This document shows, piece after piece, positions 14,060 to 20,059 of a stretch of DNA of 20,059 nucleotides; the first letter of the stretch is position 1, and each line of letters starts with the position of its first letter. Under the pieces are notes generated by a model. The model ran no database searches. It was not told the origin of the DNA and was given only the letters and a program-made list of their open reading frames with translations. The stretch lies in the NCBI GenBank assembly GCA_017456945.1, contig JAFTIK010000029.1, positions 1 through 20,059 on the forward strand, written 5' to 3'. Source of the DNA: Clostridia bacterium (lineage in GTDB: Bacteria > Bacillota_A > Clostridia > Christensenellales > Borkfalkiaceae). A program made the position numbers and the translations under genes.

Positions 14060-14515
14060 TTATCTGTAATTCTTTATTTCGCGCTCTTTCTCGCGCATTC
14101 GGTCTTTTTCCATAATAGAACGCTTTTTATCATAGGTATGTTTACCTTGGCAAAGCCCTAATTCCATTTTAATAAGCGCCTTGTTAAAATACAGTTTCAA
14201 AGGCACGAGAGTAAGACCTTTCTGTTCCACTTTGGACTTTAACCTTATAATCTCGTCCTTATGTAACAGCAACTTTCTATCTCGCTTGCTATCTCTAGTA
14301 TTAAACGCACCCGACTTATCGTAGAGTGGAATATGCATGTTTTTGATGAGAAGTTCGCCGTTATACACCACGCAAAAACTGTCTTTAAGGTTACAATTCC
14401 CCTTTCTTAAAGACTTAACTTCCCCACCTTCAAGCACGATACCCGCTTCAATGCGATCTAACACGAAATACTCGTGCGTTGCGCTTCTGTTTGAGCAAAT
14501 AATCTTTTCTTCCAT
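14060..14515 (-). CDS. smpB: SsrA-binding protein SmpB
   Basis: Small basic protein that binds the tRNA-like part of tmRNA and delivers it to stalled ribosomes. The 151 residues show the family order: NRSATHEYFVLDRIEAGIVL, EVKSLRKGNCNLKDSF, HIPLYDKSG, RDRKLLLHKDEI, GLTLVPLKLYF and GKHTYDKK. A basic, Arg/Lys-rich C-terminal tail follows, which acts in the ribosome decoding centre. AAGGAT lies just ahead of the ATG. Its partner tmRNA is encoded in the same strand two genes downstream, after metY and metA. Confidence 0.96.
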   Translation of the reverse strand: MEEKIICSNRSATHEYFVLDRIEAGIVLEGGEVKSLRKGNCNLKDSFCVVYNGELLIKNMHIPLYDKSGAFNTRDSKRDRKLLLHKDEIIRLKSKVEQKGLTLVPLKLYFNKALIKMELGLCQGKHTYDKKRSIMEKDRMREKEREIKNYR

Positions 14516-14534
14516 AATATCCTTACAAAATTAT

Positions 14535-14563
14535 ATTTTACAACATTTTTATCCATTTTGCAA
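14535..14563 (-). promoter_or_regulatory. Probable SigA promoter for smpB-metY-metA-ssrA
   Basis: On the minus strand TTGCAA (14558-14563), a 17-base spacer and TAAAAT (14535-14540) lie in the rnr-smpB gap, about 20 bases before the smpB ATG. This would give the smpB-met group its own transcript in addition to any read-through from rnr. Confidence 0.6.
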
Positions 14564-14580
14564 CGGATAAACAAAAAAAT

Positions 14581-16488
14581 CTAATCTACCAAAATAAATT
14601 CCGCGCGCCTATCCCCGTAGTTTACGCCTGCGACCTTAATCTTTACGGGTTTTCCAAGTTTATACGCCGTCTTTCCGTCTGAAAGAGTATAATTTTTTTC
14701 GTCGTAGTTAAGCCGTCTTCCACCTTTAAGCGTTTCAATGCGGATAAGCCCTTCTATGCCGTTATTAAGTTCTGCAAACAGCCCAAAGCCCGTAACGCCA
14801 CTTATAACGGCTTCGAATTCTTCGCCGACGTAACCACTTATATAAAGAAGTTTATAGTAATCGTCGACCGCGCGTTCGGCTTCCGCCGCAATCTTTTCCT
14901 TTTCCGACGACTGCATAGACGCCGTATGAACGAACTCGCCGTACTTTTCTTCAAGGTTAACCGTGCCTAACAAGACGTCTTTCAACACTCTATGCACGAC
15001 CAAATCGGGATAACGGCGAATAGGTGACGTAAAGTGGCAGTAATGCGATAGCGATAGCCCGAAATGCCCCTTATCTTCGGGGGAATACTTGGCTTTTTGC
15101 ATAGAACGTAGCATTACCCTATTGATAATGGTAAAAGCGCCCGTGCCTTCGGCGTTTTTTAATATCAACTGAAAGTCTTTTGAGAAAACTTGGTCTTTCT
15201 TACGCTTTGGGTTAAGCCCCAAGCCTTTTAGAAAGGTATAAAAATTCTCTAACCTTTCTTCCGTAGGTTTTTCGTGCACGCGGTAAACGAACGGGCAATC
15301 TAGATAATAGGCGTAAGTAGCAACCGTTTGATTTGCAAGTATCATAAATTCTTCTATAATTCTATGCGCTTTATCGCTCTTGCTTGCTTCAACGTGTATC
15401 TCGCCACGTTTATCAACGAATATTGCGCTTTCCTTTACGTCTAGGTCGATACTGCCTTCCTTATCTCGTTTCTCTATGAGAATATCGGACAATTCGTTCA
15501 TATCGCAAATGCTTTGATACTGCTTTTTATACTTATCTATTAGTTGCTCGTCCCCTTCCAAAATCTTTTGAACGGCGTTATAGGTAAGGCGAGCCGAACT
15601 TTTAATAACCGACGGGCAAATCTCGTAATCTACCACTTCGCCCGTTTTGTCAACCATCATAACGCAAGAAAGCGTAAGCCTATCTACCCCTTCTTTAAGC
15701 GAGCAAATATCGTTGCATAGCCTTTCGGGTAGCATAGGTATTACTTGTTCGGGAAAATACACGCTAGTCGCTCTATTAAAGGCTTCTTGGTCGATAATTC
15801 CGCCTTGCGTTACGTAATGGCTTACGTCGGCGATATGCACGCCCAAACGGTATTTGTCACCATACTTTTCTACTGAAACTGCGTCGTCGAAATCCTTTGC
15901 GTCTTCCCCGTCGATAGTAAAGGTTATCGTATCCCTAAAATCACGCCTACCTTTAAGTTCAAAATCGGTTACGGGCTTAGAAACCCTTTCGGCTTCGGCT
16001 TTTACCGCTCTATCGAACTTTTCGGGAAGTTTATAAGTGTAAAGCATAGATTTAAGTTCGGTTTCCTTATTAAATTGTCTGCCTAAAACTTTGGTTACAA
16101 TACCTTCGGGGTTTTGCTTTTTAGGGTAAAATAAAATTTTACAAACAACTTTATCACCCGATTTAGCGCGCAAGCCCTTGCCGAACGGAATAAAAATATC
16201 GCAAAAATACTTGCGTTCGTCGGGCGTAACGAATCCACCCGATTTGCAAGTAAAATACGTTCCCACAAGTTCGGTTATGCCACGCTCTAAAACTTTTAGA
16301 ACGCGCGCAGTCGTGCGCAAACCGCTACCGTCGGTAGTTTCTGCAAGAACTATATCCCCGTGCATACCGCCTTTCAATTCGTTATGCGGAATAAAATAGT
16401 CTTCCCTTTCAAGCTCTAAAGGAATTAGAAAAGCGTAGCCACGCTCGTTGCCTTGTAATTTGCCTTGTATAATTTCTCGTTTTGCCAT
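14581..16488 (-). CDS. rnr: Ribonuclease R (RNB-family 3'-5' exoribonuclease)
   Basis: Processive 3'-5' exonuclease that degrades structured RNA and the faulty messages released by trans-translation. The 635 residues contain N-terminal OB/cold-shock folds (about 1-150), the RNB catalytic domain (about 170-510) and a C-terminal S1 domain (about 555-632, GFGLFAELNNGIEGLIRIE). The catalytic motif is IDGEDAKDFDDAVSVEK, and SPIRRYPDLVVHR closes the RNB domain. It is shorter than the Bacillus enzyme because the N-terminal helix-turn-helix extension is missing. It lies between secG and smpB, a common arrangement. The stop is TAG. Only a weak ribosome site (AAGAG) precedes the ATG. Confidence 0.95.
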   Translation of the reverse strand: MAKREIIQGKLQGNERGYAFLIPLELEREDYFIPHNELKGGMHGDIVLAETTDGSGLRTTARVLKVLERGITELVGTYFTCKSGGFVTPDERKYFCDIFIPFGKGLRAKSGDKVVCKILFYPKKQNPEGIVTKVLGRQFNKETELKSMLYTYKLPEKFDRAVKAEAERVSKPVTDFELKGRRDFRDTITFTIDGEDAKDFDDAVSVEKYGDKYRLGVHIADVSHYVTQGGIIDQEAFNRATSVYFPEQVIPMLPERLCNDICSLKEGVDRLTLSCVMMVDKTGEVVDYEICPSVIKSSARLTYNAVQKILEGDEQLIDKYKKQYQSICDMNELSDILIEKRDKEGSIDLDVKESAIFVDKRGEIHVEASKSDKAHRIIEEFMILANQTVATYAYYLDCPFVYRVHEKPTEERLENFYTFLKGLGLNPKRKKDQVFSKDFQLILKNAEGTGAFTIINRVMLRSMQKAKYSPEDKGHFGLSLSHYCHFTSPIRRYPDLVVHRVLKDVLLGTVNLEEKYGEFVHTASMQSSEKEKIAAEAERAVDDYYKLLYISGYVGEEFEAVISGVTGFGLFAELNNGIEGLIRIETLKGGRRLNYDEKNYTLSDGKTAYKLGKPVKIKVAGVNYGDRRAEFILVD

Positions 16489-16508
16489 AATTAACTCTTA
16501 AACCAAAT

Positions 16509-16536
16509 AAAAAAGGCGGTTCTTTCGAGAACCGCC
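16509..16536 (-). terminator. Terminator between secG and rnr
   Basis: On the minus strand GGCGGTTCT pairs perfectly with AGAACCGCC around a CGAA loop, followed by six T and ATTT. It ends only about 20 bases before the rnr ATG, and no other rnr promoter is evident there, so rnr is probably expressed by partial read-through. Confidence 0.9.
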
Positions 16537-16551
16537 GAACTTTTTTACACC

Positions 16552-16857
16552 TTACTGATAAATAAAGTATGCAACAATGGTAAATACAATACACAAAACA
16601 GCAAAAACGATACTGCTGATAATAGTAAGCTTTCTCATTCTATGTTCGAAAGTTTTGCTCTTGTTCTTACCCAAAAAGGTTTCGGTCTGTCCACCGAGCG
16701 CGCCAATCCCAGAAGAATTGCCGGGCTGAAAAATAACAACTAAAATTACGAATATAGCGCAGATTGCCATTACTACGAGCAATACGTATTTAAGCCAACC
16801 GTGCCATACGTCCCAGATGTTTGCCATAAGCATGTTCATCATATTCATCATGTTCAT
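16552..16857 (-). CDS. secG: Preprotein translocase subunit SecG
   Basis: Small membrane subunit of the SecYEG protein export channel. The 101 residues contain two hydrophobic segments, about 22-44 (YVLLVVMAICAIFVILVVIF) and about 76-100 (TIISSIVFAVLCIVFTIVAY). The glycine-rich SSGIGALGGQTETFLGKNK loop between them is the SecG signature. The N-terminus MNMMNMMNMLM is unusually Met-rich and encoded by short ATGAAYATG repeats. AAGGAG seven bases before the first ATG supports this long start, although internal ATGs could also serve. It is the promoter-proximal gene of the secG-rnr-smpB group. Confidence 0.93.
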   Translation of the reverse strand: MNMMNMMNMLMANIWDVWHGWLKYVLLVVMAICAIFVILVVIFQPGNSSGIGALGGQTETFLGKNKSKTFEHRMRKLTIISSIVFAVLCIVFTIVAYFIYQ

Positions 16858-16942
16858 AAATTATCTCCTTAAACGGAAAATATAAACCGTTTATCTGTTT
16901 CGGAATTTTTTTAATAGCAAATTCCCTTTTTAATACTGATAT

Positions 16943-16971
16943 ATTGTAACATATAAAAATTTTAGACGCAA
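16943..16971 (-). promoter_or_regulatory. SigA-type promoter of secG
   Basis: On the minus strand TTGCGT (16966-16971), a 17-base spacer and TACAAT (16943-16948) are present, with TG one base before the -10 box. The roughly 80-base leader contains two weak hairpins (GGAATTT/AAATTCC and AAACGG/CCGTTT). Confidence 0.72.
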
Positions 16972-17049
16972 CTATTTTTTTGATATTTTTAGTTATTTAA
17001 CGGCTTTATTTATGTTTTTAACTCTTTTGCACATACTCTTTTTGATATT

Positions 17050-17943
17050 ATGCGAGCATACACACGAAAATTTTTACCTTTTTTTAATTTTATAATATCG
17101 GTTTTACTTTTAACTGCCTTTTCTTTGAGCGTTAACTCTTTACTAGCAAGCGCCAAGTCACGCATGCCATTTTACGACCTAAAACCCCAAAATTTAGTTC
17201 TTCGCTCGGAGTTTTATACTACCTTTTCCTCTTCTATTCCCGAACGAAAACGAAATATTAAAAGGGCTTCTATAGCCATTAACAAGGTTTTCGTTGACGT
17301 TGGCGGGGAATTTTCCTTTAACCGTACGGTTGGCCCAAGAACTATTGAAAAGGGGTACGAAAATTCAAAGATTATAGTTAACGGACAATTCGTTGACGGG
17401 GTTGGCGGTGGTGTTTGCCAAGTTTCCACCACCCTTTATAACGCCGTGTTGCTTGCAGGGTTGAAAATCACCGAATACCACCCACATAGCCTTCCCGTAA
17501 GTTACGTTTCCCCGTCTTTCGACGCAATGGTAAGTTACGGGGGCTCGGATTTAAGGTTTATTAACGACACGCATAACCCTATTATTATTTACAGTTATGC
17601 AACCGACGATTTGATTAGGATTGAAATCTACGGCGAGCCTAACGACGCAAGATATATAAGGCAAAGCGTTATCGTGGGTGAAATCCCCGCGCCTGCCGAA
17701 GAAGAATTCTTTGACGCTAACGGCGATTATCCCGAAATTTTGCTAGGCGAAAAAAAGGTTATTAGATATAGCAAATCGGGCTTAAAAAGTCAAGGCTATC
17801 TGTTAAAGGTGGTAAACGGCGTTACCGTAGATACCAAAAAAATACGAACGGATATTTATAACGCCGTAAAAGGTCTTATCGTTTACGGTAGCACACCACC
17901 TATTCAAGAGCCAAATAAAGACGATAAATTAGATTTTATTTAA
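17050..17943 (+). CDS. VanW-family protein with N-terminal membrane anchor and G5-like C-terminus
   Basis: A 297-residue VanW-family protein of unknown biochemical role; the family is named after a gene in vancomycin-resistance clusters but is widespread in Gram-positive bacteria and does not by itself mean resistance. An uncleaved signal-anchor-like hydrophobic stretch covers about residues 8-33. The VanW core follows: GGEFSFNRTVGPRT (85-98), GVGGGVCQVSTTLYNA (117-132), YHPHSLPVSYV and GSDLRFIND. The last 65 residues, with VIRYSKSGLKSQGYLLKVVN and VYGS, resemble a G5 domain found in envelope proteins. It is probably anchored in the membrane and faces the cell wall. No good ribosome site precedes the ATG and no convincing promoter was found, so the start is less sure. 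It points away from secG. Confidence 0.88.
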   Translation: MRAYTRKFLPFFNFIISVLLLTAFSLSVNSLLASAKSRMPFYDLKPQNLVLRSEFYTTFSSSIPERKRNIKRASIAINKVFVDVGGEFSFNRTVGPRTIEKGYENSKIIVNGQFVDGVGGGVCQVSTTLYNAVLLAGLKITEYHPHSLPVSYVSPSFDAMVSYGGSDLRFINDTHNPIIIYSYATDDLIRIEIYGEPNDARYIRQSVIVGEIPAPAEEEFFDANGDYPEILLGEKKVIRYSKSGLKSQGYLLKVVNGVTVDTKKIRTDIYNAVKGLIVYGSTPPIQEPNKDDKLDFI

Positions 17944-17982
17944 AATTGTTTTTGGGAAAAATTACAAACTATAAAAAAAACT

Positions 17983-18011
17983 TTGACAAACGCTTAATTT
18001 TGTGATAACAT
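17983..18011 (+). promoter_or_regulatory. Strong promoter upstream of the tRNA-Ser locus
   Basis: TTGACA (17983-17988), a 17-base spacer and TAACAT (18006-18011) with TG one base ahead of the -10 box. It lies about 240 bases before the intact tRNA and about 70 before the 5' fragment, so it presumably served an original tRNA directly at 18081. No gene lies in 17944-18250 apart from this promoter and the tRNA fragment. Confidence 0.75.
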
Positions 18012-18064
18012 ACTATAAGATAAAAGCAAGGCGTTTGTTTTTGTTTTGCTTTTTATAAAAACGT

Positions 18065-18108
18065 TTAACTTAAGCAATATGGAGAAATACCCAAGAGGCT
18101 CAAGGGGC
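18065..18108 (+). pseudogene. Duplicated 5' part of tRNA-Ser with upstream flank
   Basis: 44 bases are identical to 18235-18278. They comprise 16 bases of upstream flank and the first 28 bases of the tRNA (acceptor strand, D-arm). No anticodon, variable or T-arm follows, so this is not a functional tRNA. It is read by the TTGACA promoter just upstream. Confidence 0.85.
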
Positions 18109-18234
18109 GTCCGCCCTCATGCCATAAGGGCATTCGTGGACTTTGGCTACAAACAGTTCACAGGACTGTTTGCTTAACGCGTCGTCCCCCTGCTTCGGAA
18201 CCTTAGCAGGGTCGCCAAAATTAAATATTAAAAA
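18109..18234 (+). other. Palindrome-rich insert between the tRNA-Ser fragment and the intact tRNA
   Basis: About 126 bases of nested inverted repeats: GTCC/GGAC enclosing ATGCC/GGCAT, AAACAG/CTGTTT, and CCCTGC/GCAGGG, with TTTGGC/GCCAAA enclosing the last two. The end is A/T-rich. No reading frame of note. It resembles a small palindromic (REP/MITE-like) element or rearrangement debris. Confidence 0.55.
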
Positions 18235-18250
18235 TTAACTTAAGCAATAT

Positions 18251-18342
18251 GGAGAAATACCCAAGAGGCTCAAGGGGCTCCCCTGCTAAGGGAGTAGTAT
18301 GCGATGAGTGTAGCGAGGGTTCGAATCCCTCTTTCTCCGCCA
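18251..18342 (+). tRNA. tRNA-Ser (anticodon GCU)
   Basis: Class II tRNA. The acceptor GGAGAAA pairs with TTTCTCC, followed by discriminator G and an encoded CCA (18340-18342). The D-stem is CCC/GGG. The anticodon stem CTCCC/GGGAG holds the loop CTGCTAA, anticodon GCT (decodes AGC/AGU). The long variable arm has TATGC paired with GTGTA, and the T-arm is GAGGG TTCGAAT CCCTC. All stems are intact, so it should be functional. Confidence 0.97.
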
Positions 18343-18377
18343 ATAAAAAAGACTATCGTTGATAGTCTTTTTTATTG
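18341..18377 (+). terminator. Terminator of tRNA-Ser
   Basis: A perfect 17-bp inverted repeat with a 3-base loop. Its core is GACTATC/GATAGTC, with six A before and six T after. It begins within the CCA end of the tRNA and would work in both directions. Confidence 0.9.
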
Positions 18378-18465
18378 CTGTGAATGAGATTTTGTTTCGG
18401 TTCTTTGGTTCGGTCACCTTTGATGGGCTTACCTTGACGGGCTTAGTCCTGCGATTTATCGCAGT

Positions 18466-18484
18466 ATCCCTCTTTCTCCGCCAA
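18466..18484 (+). repeat. 19-bp duplicate of the tRNA-Ser 3' end (candidate att scar)
   Basis: ATCCCTCTTTCTCCGCCAA is identical to 18325-18343, covering the T-stem 3' strand, acceptor 3' strand, discriminator and CCA. A perfect palindrome, CTGCGAT/ATCGCAG (18449-18464), stops one base before it. Tandem-integrating elements typically leave such a copy of the tRNA 3' end at their far junction. The roughly 90 bases before it hold no gene. Confidence 0.75.
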
Positions 18485-18485
18485 G

Positions 18486-18525
18486 AGAGATTGTATTCTA
18501 ATAACGGATACAATCTCTTTTATTT
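18486..18525 (+). terminator. Second terminator, after the tRNA 3' duplicate
   Basis: AGAGATTGTAT (18486-18496) pairs with ATACAATCTCT (18508-18518), followed by a T-rich tract. It starts directly after the tRNA 3' duplicate, mirroring the arrangement at the intact tRNA but with unrelated sequence. Confidence 0.85.
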
Positions 18526-18584
18526 TTTCTATAAAGGCGTAGCTGGAATTATTATTGAAAGATAATGCTATACAACAAAAGAGA

Positions 18585-18613
18585 TTGAAAAAAATGTGTT
18601 AATATGTTATAAT
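18585..18613 (+). promoter_or_regulatory. SigA promoter of the zinc-ribbon/nuclease gene
   Basis: TTGAAA (18585-18590), a 17-base spacer and a perfect TATAAT (18608-18613). The predicted transcription start near 18620 excludes an ATG at 18596 and supports the ATG at 18644. Confidence 0.85.
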
Positions 18614-18643
18614 ATTTTTAAGATTTTACAAAAGTTGGTAATT

Positions 18644-19375
18644 ATGGCTGATAAAAAAGAGAAAAAGTATTTAATAGATAACCCTACATTGATGACGGAA
18701 TGGAACTGGGAAAAGAATAATGAATTAAGTTTAGACCCCAACATTCTTACTCTTGGTAGTAATAAAAAAGCATGGTGGAAGTGTAGTAAAGGACACGAGT
18801 GGCAAGCTGTGATATTTAGTAGAAGCAAAGGGGCGGGATGTCCTATTTGCAATTCTGAAAGGCATACGTCTTTCCCTGAATATGCAATTATTTTTTATCT
18901 TGAAAAATATGGTTTTAAAGTAGAACACTCGTATAAGCAAAAAAAATATGAATTAGATATCTATATTCCTTCTAAAAATATCGCCATTGAGTATGATGGA
19001 AGTCTTTGGCATAAGAACAAAAAAGAAAAAGATTTAGATAAAAATTTAAAGTGCAAAAAAGATGGAATAAAACTTTATAGAATACGAGAAGGATTATCTG
19101 TATTAAATGACAGTTCAATTGATTATATTGTAGATAAAAAGCAAAAAGACTTATCTATGGTTTTACAAAAGATTTTAAGTGAAATTACGGGAAATACCGT
19201 AGACGTTGACCTGAAACGAGATGCAATTGAAATAGAAAGTTTGCGTATATATACAGAAAAAACAAAATCTCTTTTATATGTAAATCCAACTTTGGCAAAG
19301 GAATGGAATTATAAAAGAAATGGCAACTTGAAACCGGAAAATATTACGGCGAATAGTGGTAAAAAAGTTTGGTAG
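18644..19375 (+). CDS. Zinc-ribbon repeat protein with PD-(D/E)XK-like nuclease domain, truncated by in-frame TAG
   Basis: The 243-residue product starts with a DUF4379-like treble-clef zinc ribbon (about 13-70; ligands Cys47, His51, Cys66, Cys69 in WWKCSKGHEW and CPIC). Residues about 76-150 resemble the Vsr/DUF559 endonuclease fold: SFPEY (Glu79), ELDIYIPSKNIAIEYDG (Asp105, Glu116) and WH (122-123). A second zinc ribbon begins at about residue 214 but is cut when the second Trp of its WW motif becomes TAG (19373-19375). The cellular role is unknown; DNA binding and cleavage, perhaps in defence or a mobile element, is inference. The start at 18644 is chosen because the promoter excludes the upstream ATG. 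The ribosome site is weak. It is visibly more A+T-rich than the genes to its left and sits beside a scarred tRNA gene, suggesting transfer. Confidence 0.85.
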   Translation: MADKKEKKYLIDNPTLMTEWNWEKNNELSLDPNILTLGSNKKAWWKCSKGHEWQAVIFSRSKGAGCPICNSERHTSFPEYAIIFYLEKYGFKVEHSYKQKKYELDIYIPSKNIAIEYDGSLWHKNKKEKDLDKNLKCKKDGIKLYRIREGLSVLNDSSIDYIVDKKQKDLSMVLQKILSEITGNTVDVDLKRDAIEIESLRIYTEKTKSLLYVNPTLAKEWNYKRNGNLKPENITANSGKKVW

Positions 19376-20059
19376 GAATGCGATAAAGGACACGAGTGGC
19401 AAGCGACAATAAATAATAGAAACAATGGAAGAGGATGCCCTATTTGTGCAAGCCATATAATATCGAGTGGGTTTAATGATTTAGTAACAATTAATCCCAA
19501 ATTAGCAAGCGAATGGAATTACGAAAGAAATGTTGGTTTAGAACCAAAAGATTTTACTGCAAATAGTCATAAAAAAGTATGGTGGAAATGCGATAAAGGA
19601 CATGAGTGGCAAGCCATAATTTCAAGTAGAAACAGAGGAAATAGCTGTCCGTATTGCTCAGGAAGATATGCCACTAAGGGTAAAAATGATTTAGTAACAA
19701 TTAATCCCAAATTAGCAAGCGAATGGAATTATGAAAAGAATGGAGATTTAAAACCTGAAAATTTTACTGCAAATAGTAGTAAAAAAGTATGGTGGATATG
19801 CAGTAAAGGTCACGAATGGCAAGCAACTATTGATAGTAGAAATGATGGAAGAGGTTGTCCTTATTGTTCAAACAAAAAAGTTCTAATGGGTTATAATGAT
19901 TTATCAACGCTTAATCCAGTTTTAGCAAAAGAATGGAATCATGAAAGAAATGGTGTCTTAAAACCAGAGAATGTTTTACCAAATAGCGATAAAAAAGTTT
20001 GGTGGAAATGTGACAAAGGGCACGAGTGGCAGGCAACTATATCGAATAGAAACAAAGGT
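19376..20059 (+). pseudogene. Remainder of the zinc-ribbon repeat gene downstream of the in-frame TAG (continues past window)
   Basis: The same frame runs on for 228 codons to the window edge without another stop. It completes the interrupted ribbon 2 and adds ribbons 3 and 4 and most of ribbon 5. Each unit is about 70 residues with the pattern NPxLAxEWN, then KKVWWxCxKGHEWQA, then CPxC, so the Cys/His ligands are all kept. Only the single G-to-A change (TGG to TAG) breaks it. The frame and motifs show no other decay, so the loss is recent or the stop is a sequencing error. It could be silent, read through at low level, or restarted from an internal start codon; none has an obvious ribosome site. 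Confidence 0.8.
19475..19731 (+). repeat. 47-bp exact direct repeat inside the zinc-ribbon array
   Basis: 19475-19521 and 19685-19731 are identical over 47 bases, offset by 210 bases (70 codons). They encode the NDLVTINPKLASEWNY start of ribbons 3 and 4. Such identity between tandem units points to recent duplication or conversion. Confidence 0.85.

Noticed and set aside
17050..17943. Vancomycin resistance determinant
   Set aside because: VanW-family proteins are common outside resistance clusters, and no vanA/B/H/X/R/S-like gene is present.
18286..18513. Minus-strand 75-codon frame across the tRNA-Ser region, ending in a RRKRDSNPRYTH-like string
   Set aside because: This is the antisense translation of the tRNA-Ser T-arm and acceptor, a well-known false protein in bacterial annotation.
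18359..18565. Plus-strand 68-codon frame over the terminators after the tRNA
   Set aside because: It spans two terminators and the tRNA 3' duplicate and has no ribosome site or recognisable domain.
18596..18643. Upstream ATG extension of the zinc-ribbon gene
   Set aside because: The TTGAAA-17-TATAAT promoter places the transcript start near 18620, after this ATG; the extra 16 residues are A/T-driven and unlike the repeat start.
19373..19375. TAG recoded as an amino acid genome-wide
   Set aside because: pheA, rnr and the leader peptide all end with TAG at their natural C-termini, so TAG is an ordinary stop here.
18644..20059. CRISPR-like array
   Set aside because: The regular repeats are about 210 bases long, stay in frame and encode zinc ribbons; there are no short repeats with unique spacers.

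Overview
The window looks like chromosomal DNA from a low- to moderate-GC Firmicute, probably an uncultured gut-type member of the Clostridia. The reasons are a short-form HisG paired with HisZ, a YerC/TrpR-like regulator at the head of the his genes, strong AAGGAG ribosome binding sites, near-consensus SigA promoters, an acetyl-CoA-type MetA, and a secG-rnr-smpB-ssrA neighbourhood. No species can be named from sequence alone. TAG is an ordinary stop here: pheA and rnr both end with it.

Layout. (1) 1-2766, minus strand: start of a histidine operon, yerC-like regulator > hisZ > hisG > hisD (cut by the window edge). Its promoter overlaps a 32-bp inverted repeat that is a good operator candidate. 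(2) 2785-11073, minus strand: one tightly packed aromatic amino acid operon, aroF > tyrA > aroB > aroA > aroC > pheA > aroE-aroK fusion > aroQ. It covers all seven shikimate steps plus the prephenate branches to Phe and Tyr, and ends at a hairpin. Upstream of aroF lie a consensus promoter, a 20-codon leader peptide with 4 Tyr and 4 Phe codons, competing hairpins and a terminator. This is a ribosome-mediated attenuator missed by ORF callers. (3) 11136-16971, minus strand: secG, a terminator, rnr, then smpB > metY > metA > tmRNA (ssrA). The tmRNA is followed by a structured tail and a duplicated terminator. MetA and MetY turn homoserine into homocysteine and sit between the two trans-translation genes. 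(4) 17050-17943, plus strand: a membrane-anchored VanW-family protein. (5) 17983-18525: a tRNA-Ser(GCU) gene flanked by a 44-bp duplicate containing its 5' part and a 19-bp duplicate of its 3' end, with small palindromic inserts between them, which looks like scars of integration or rearrangement. (6) 18585-20059, plus strand, visibly more A+T-rich: a nuclease-like domain plus tandem zinc-ribbon repeats, broken by an in-frame TAG at a conserved Trp codon, after which the frame stays open to the window end.

The most notable items are the Phe/Tyr attenuator controlling a complete shikimate operon, the scarred tRNA-Ser locus, and the interrupted zinc-ribbon nuclease gene beside it.
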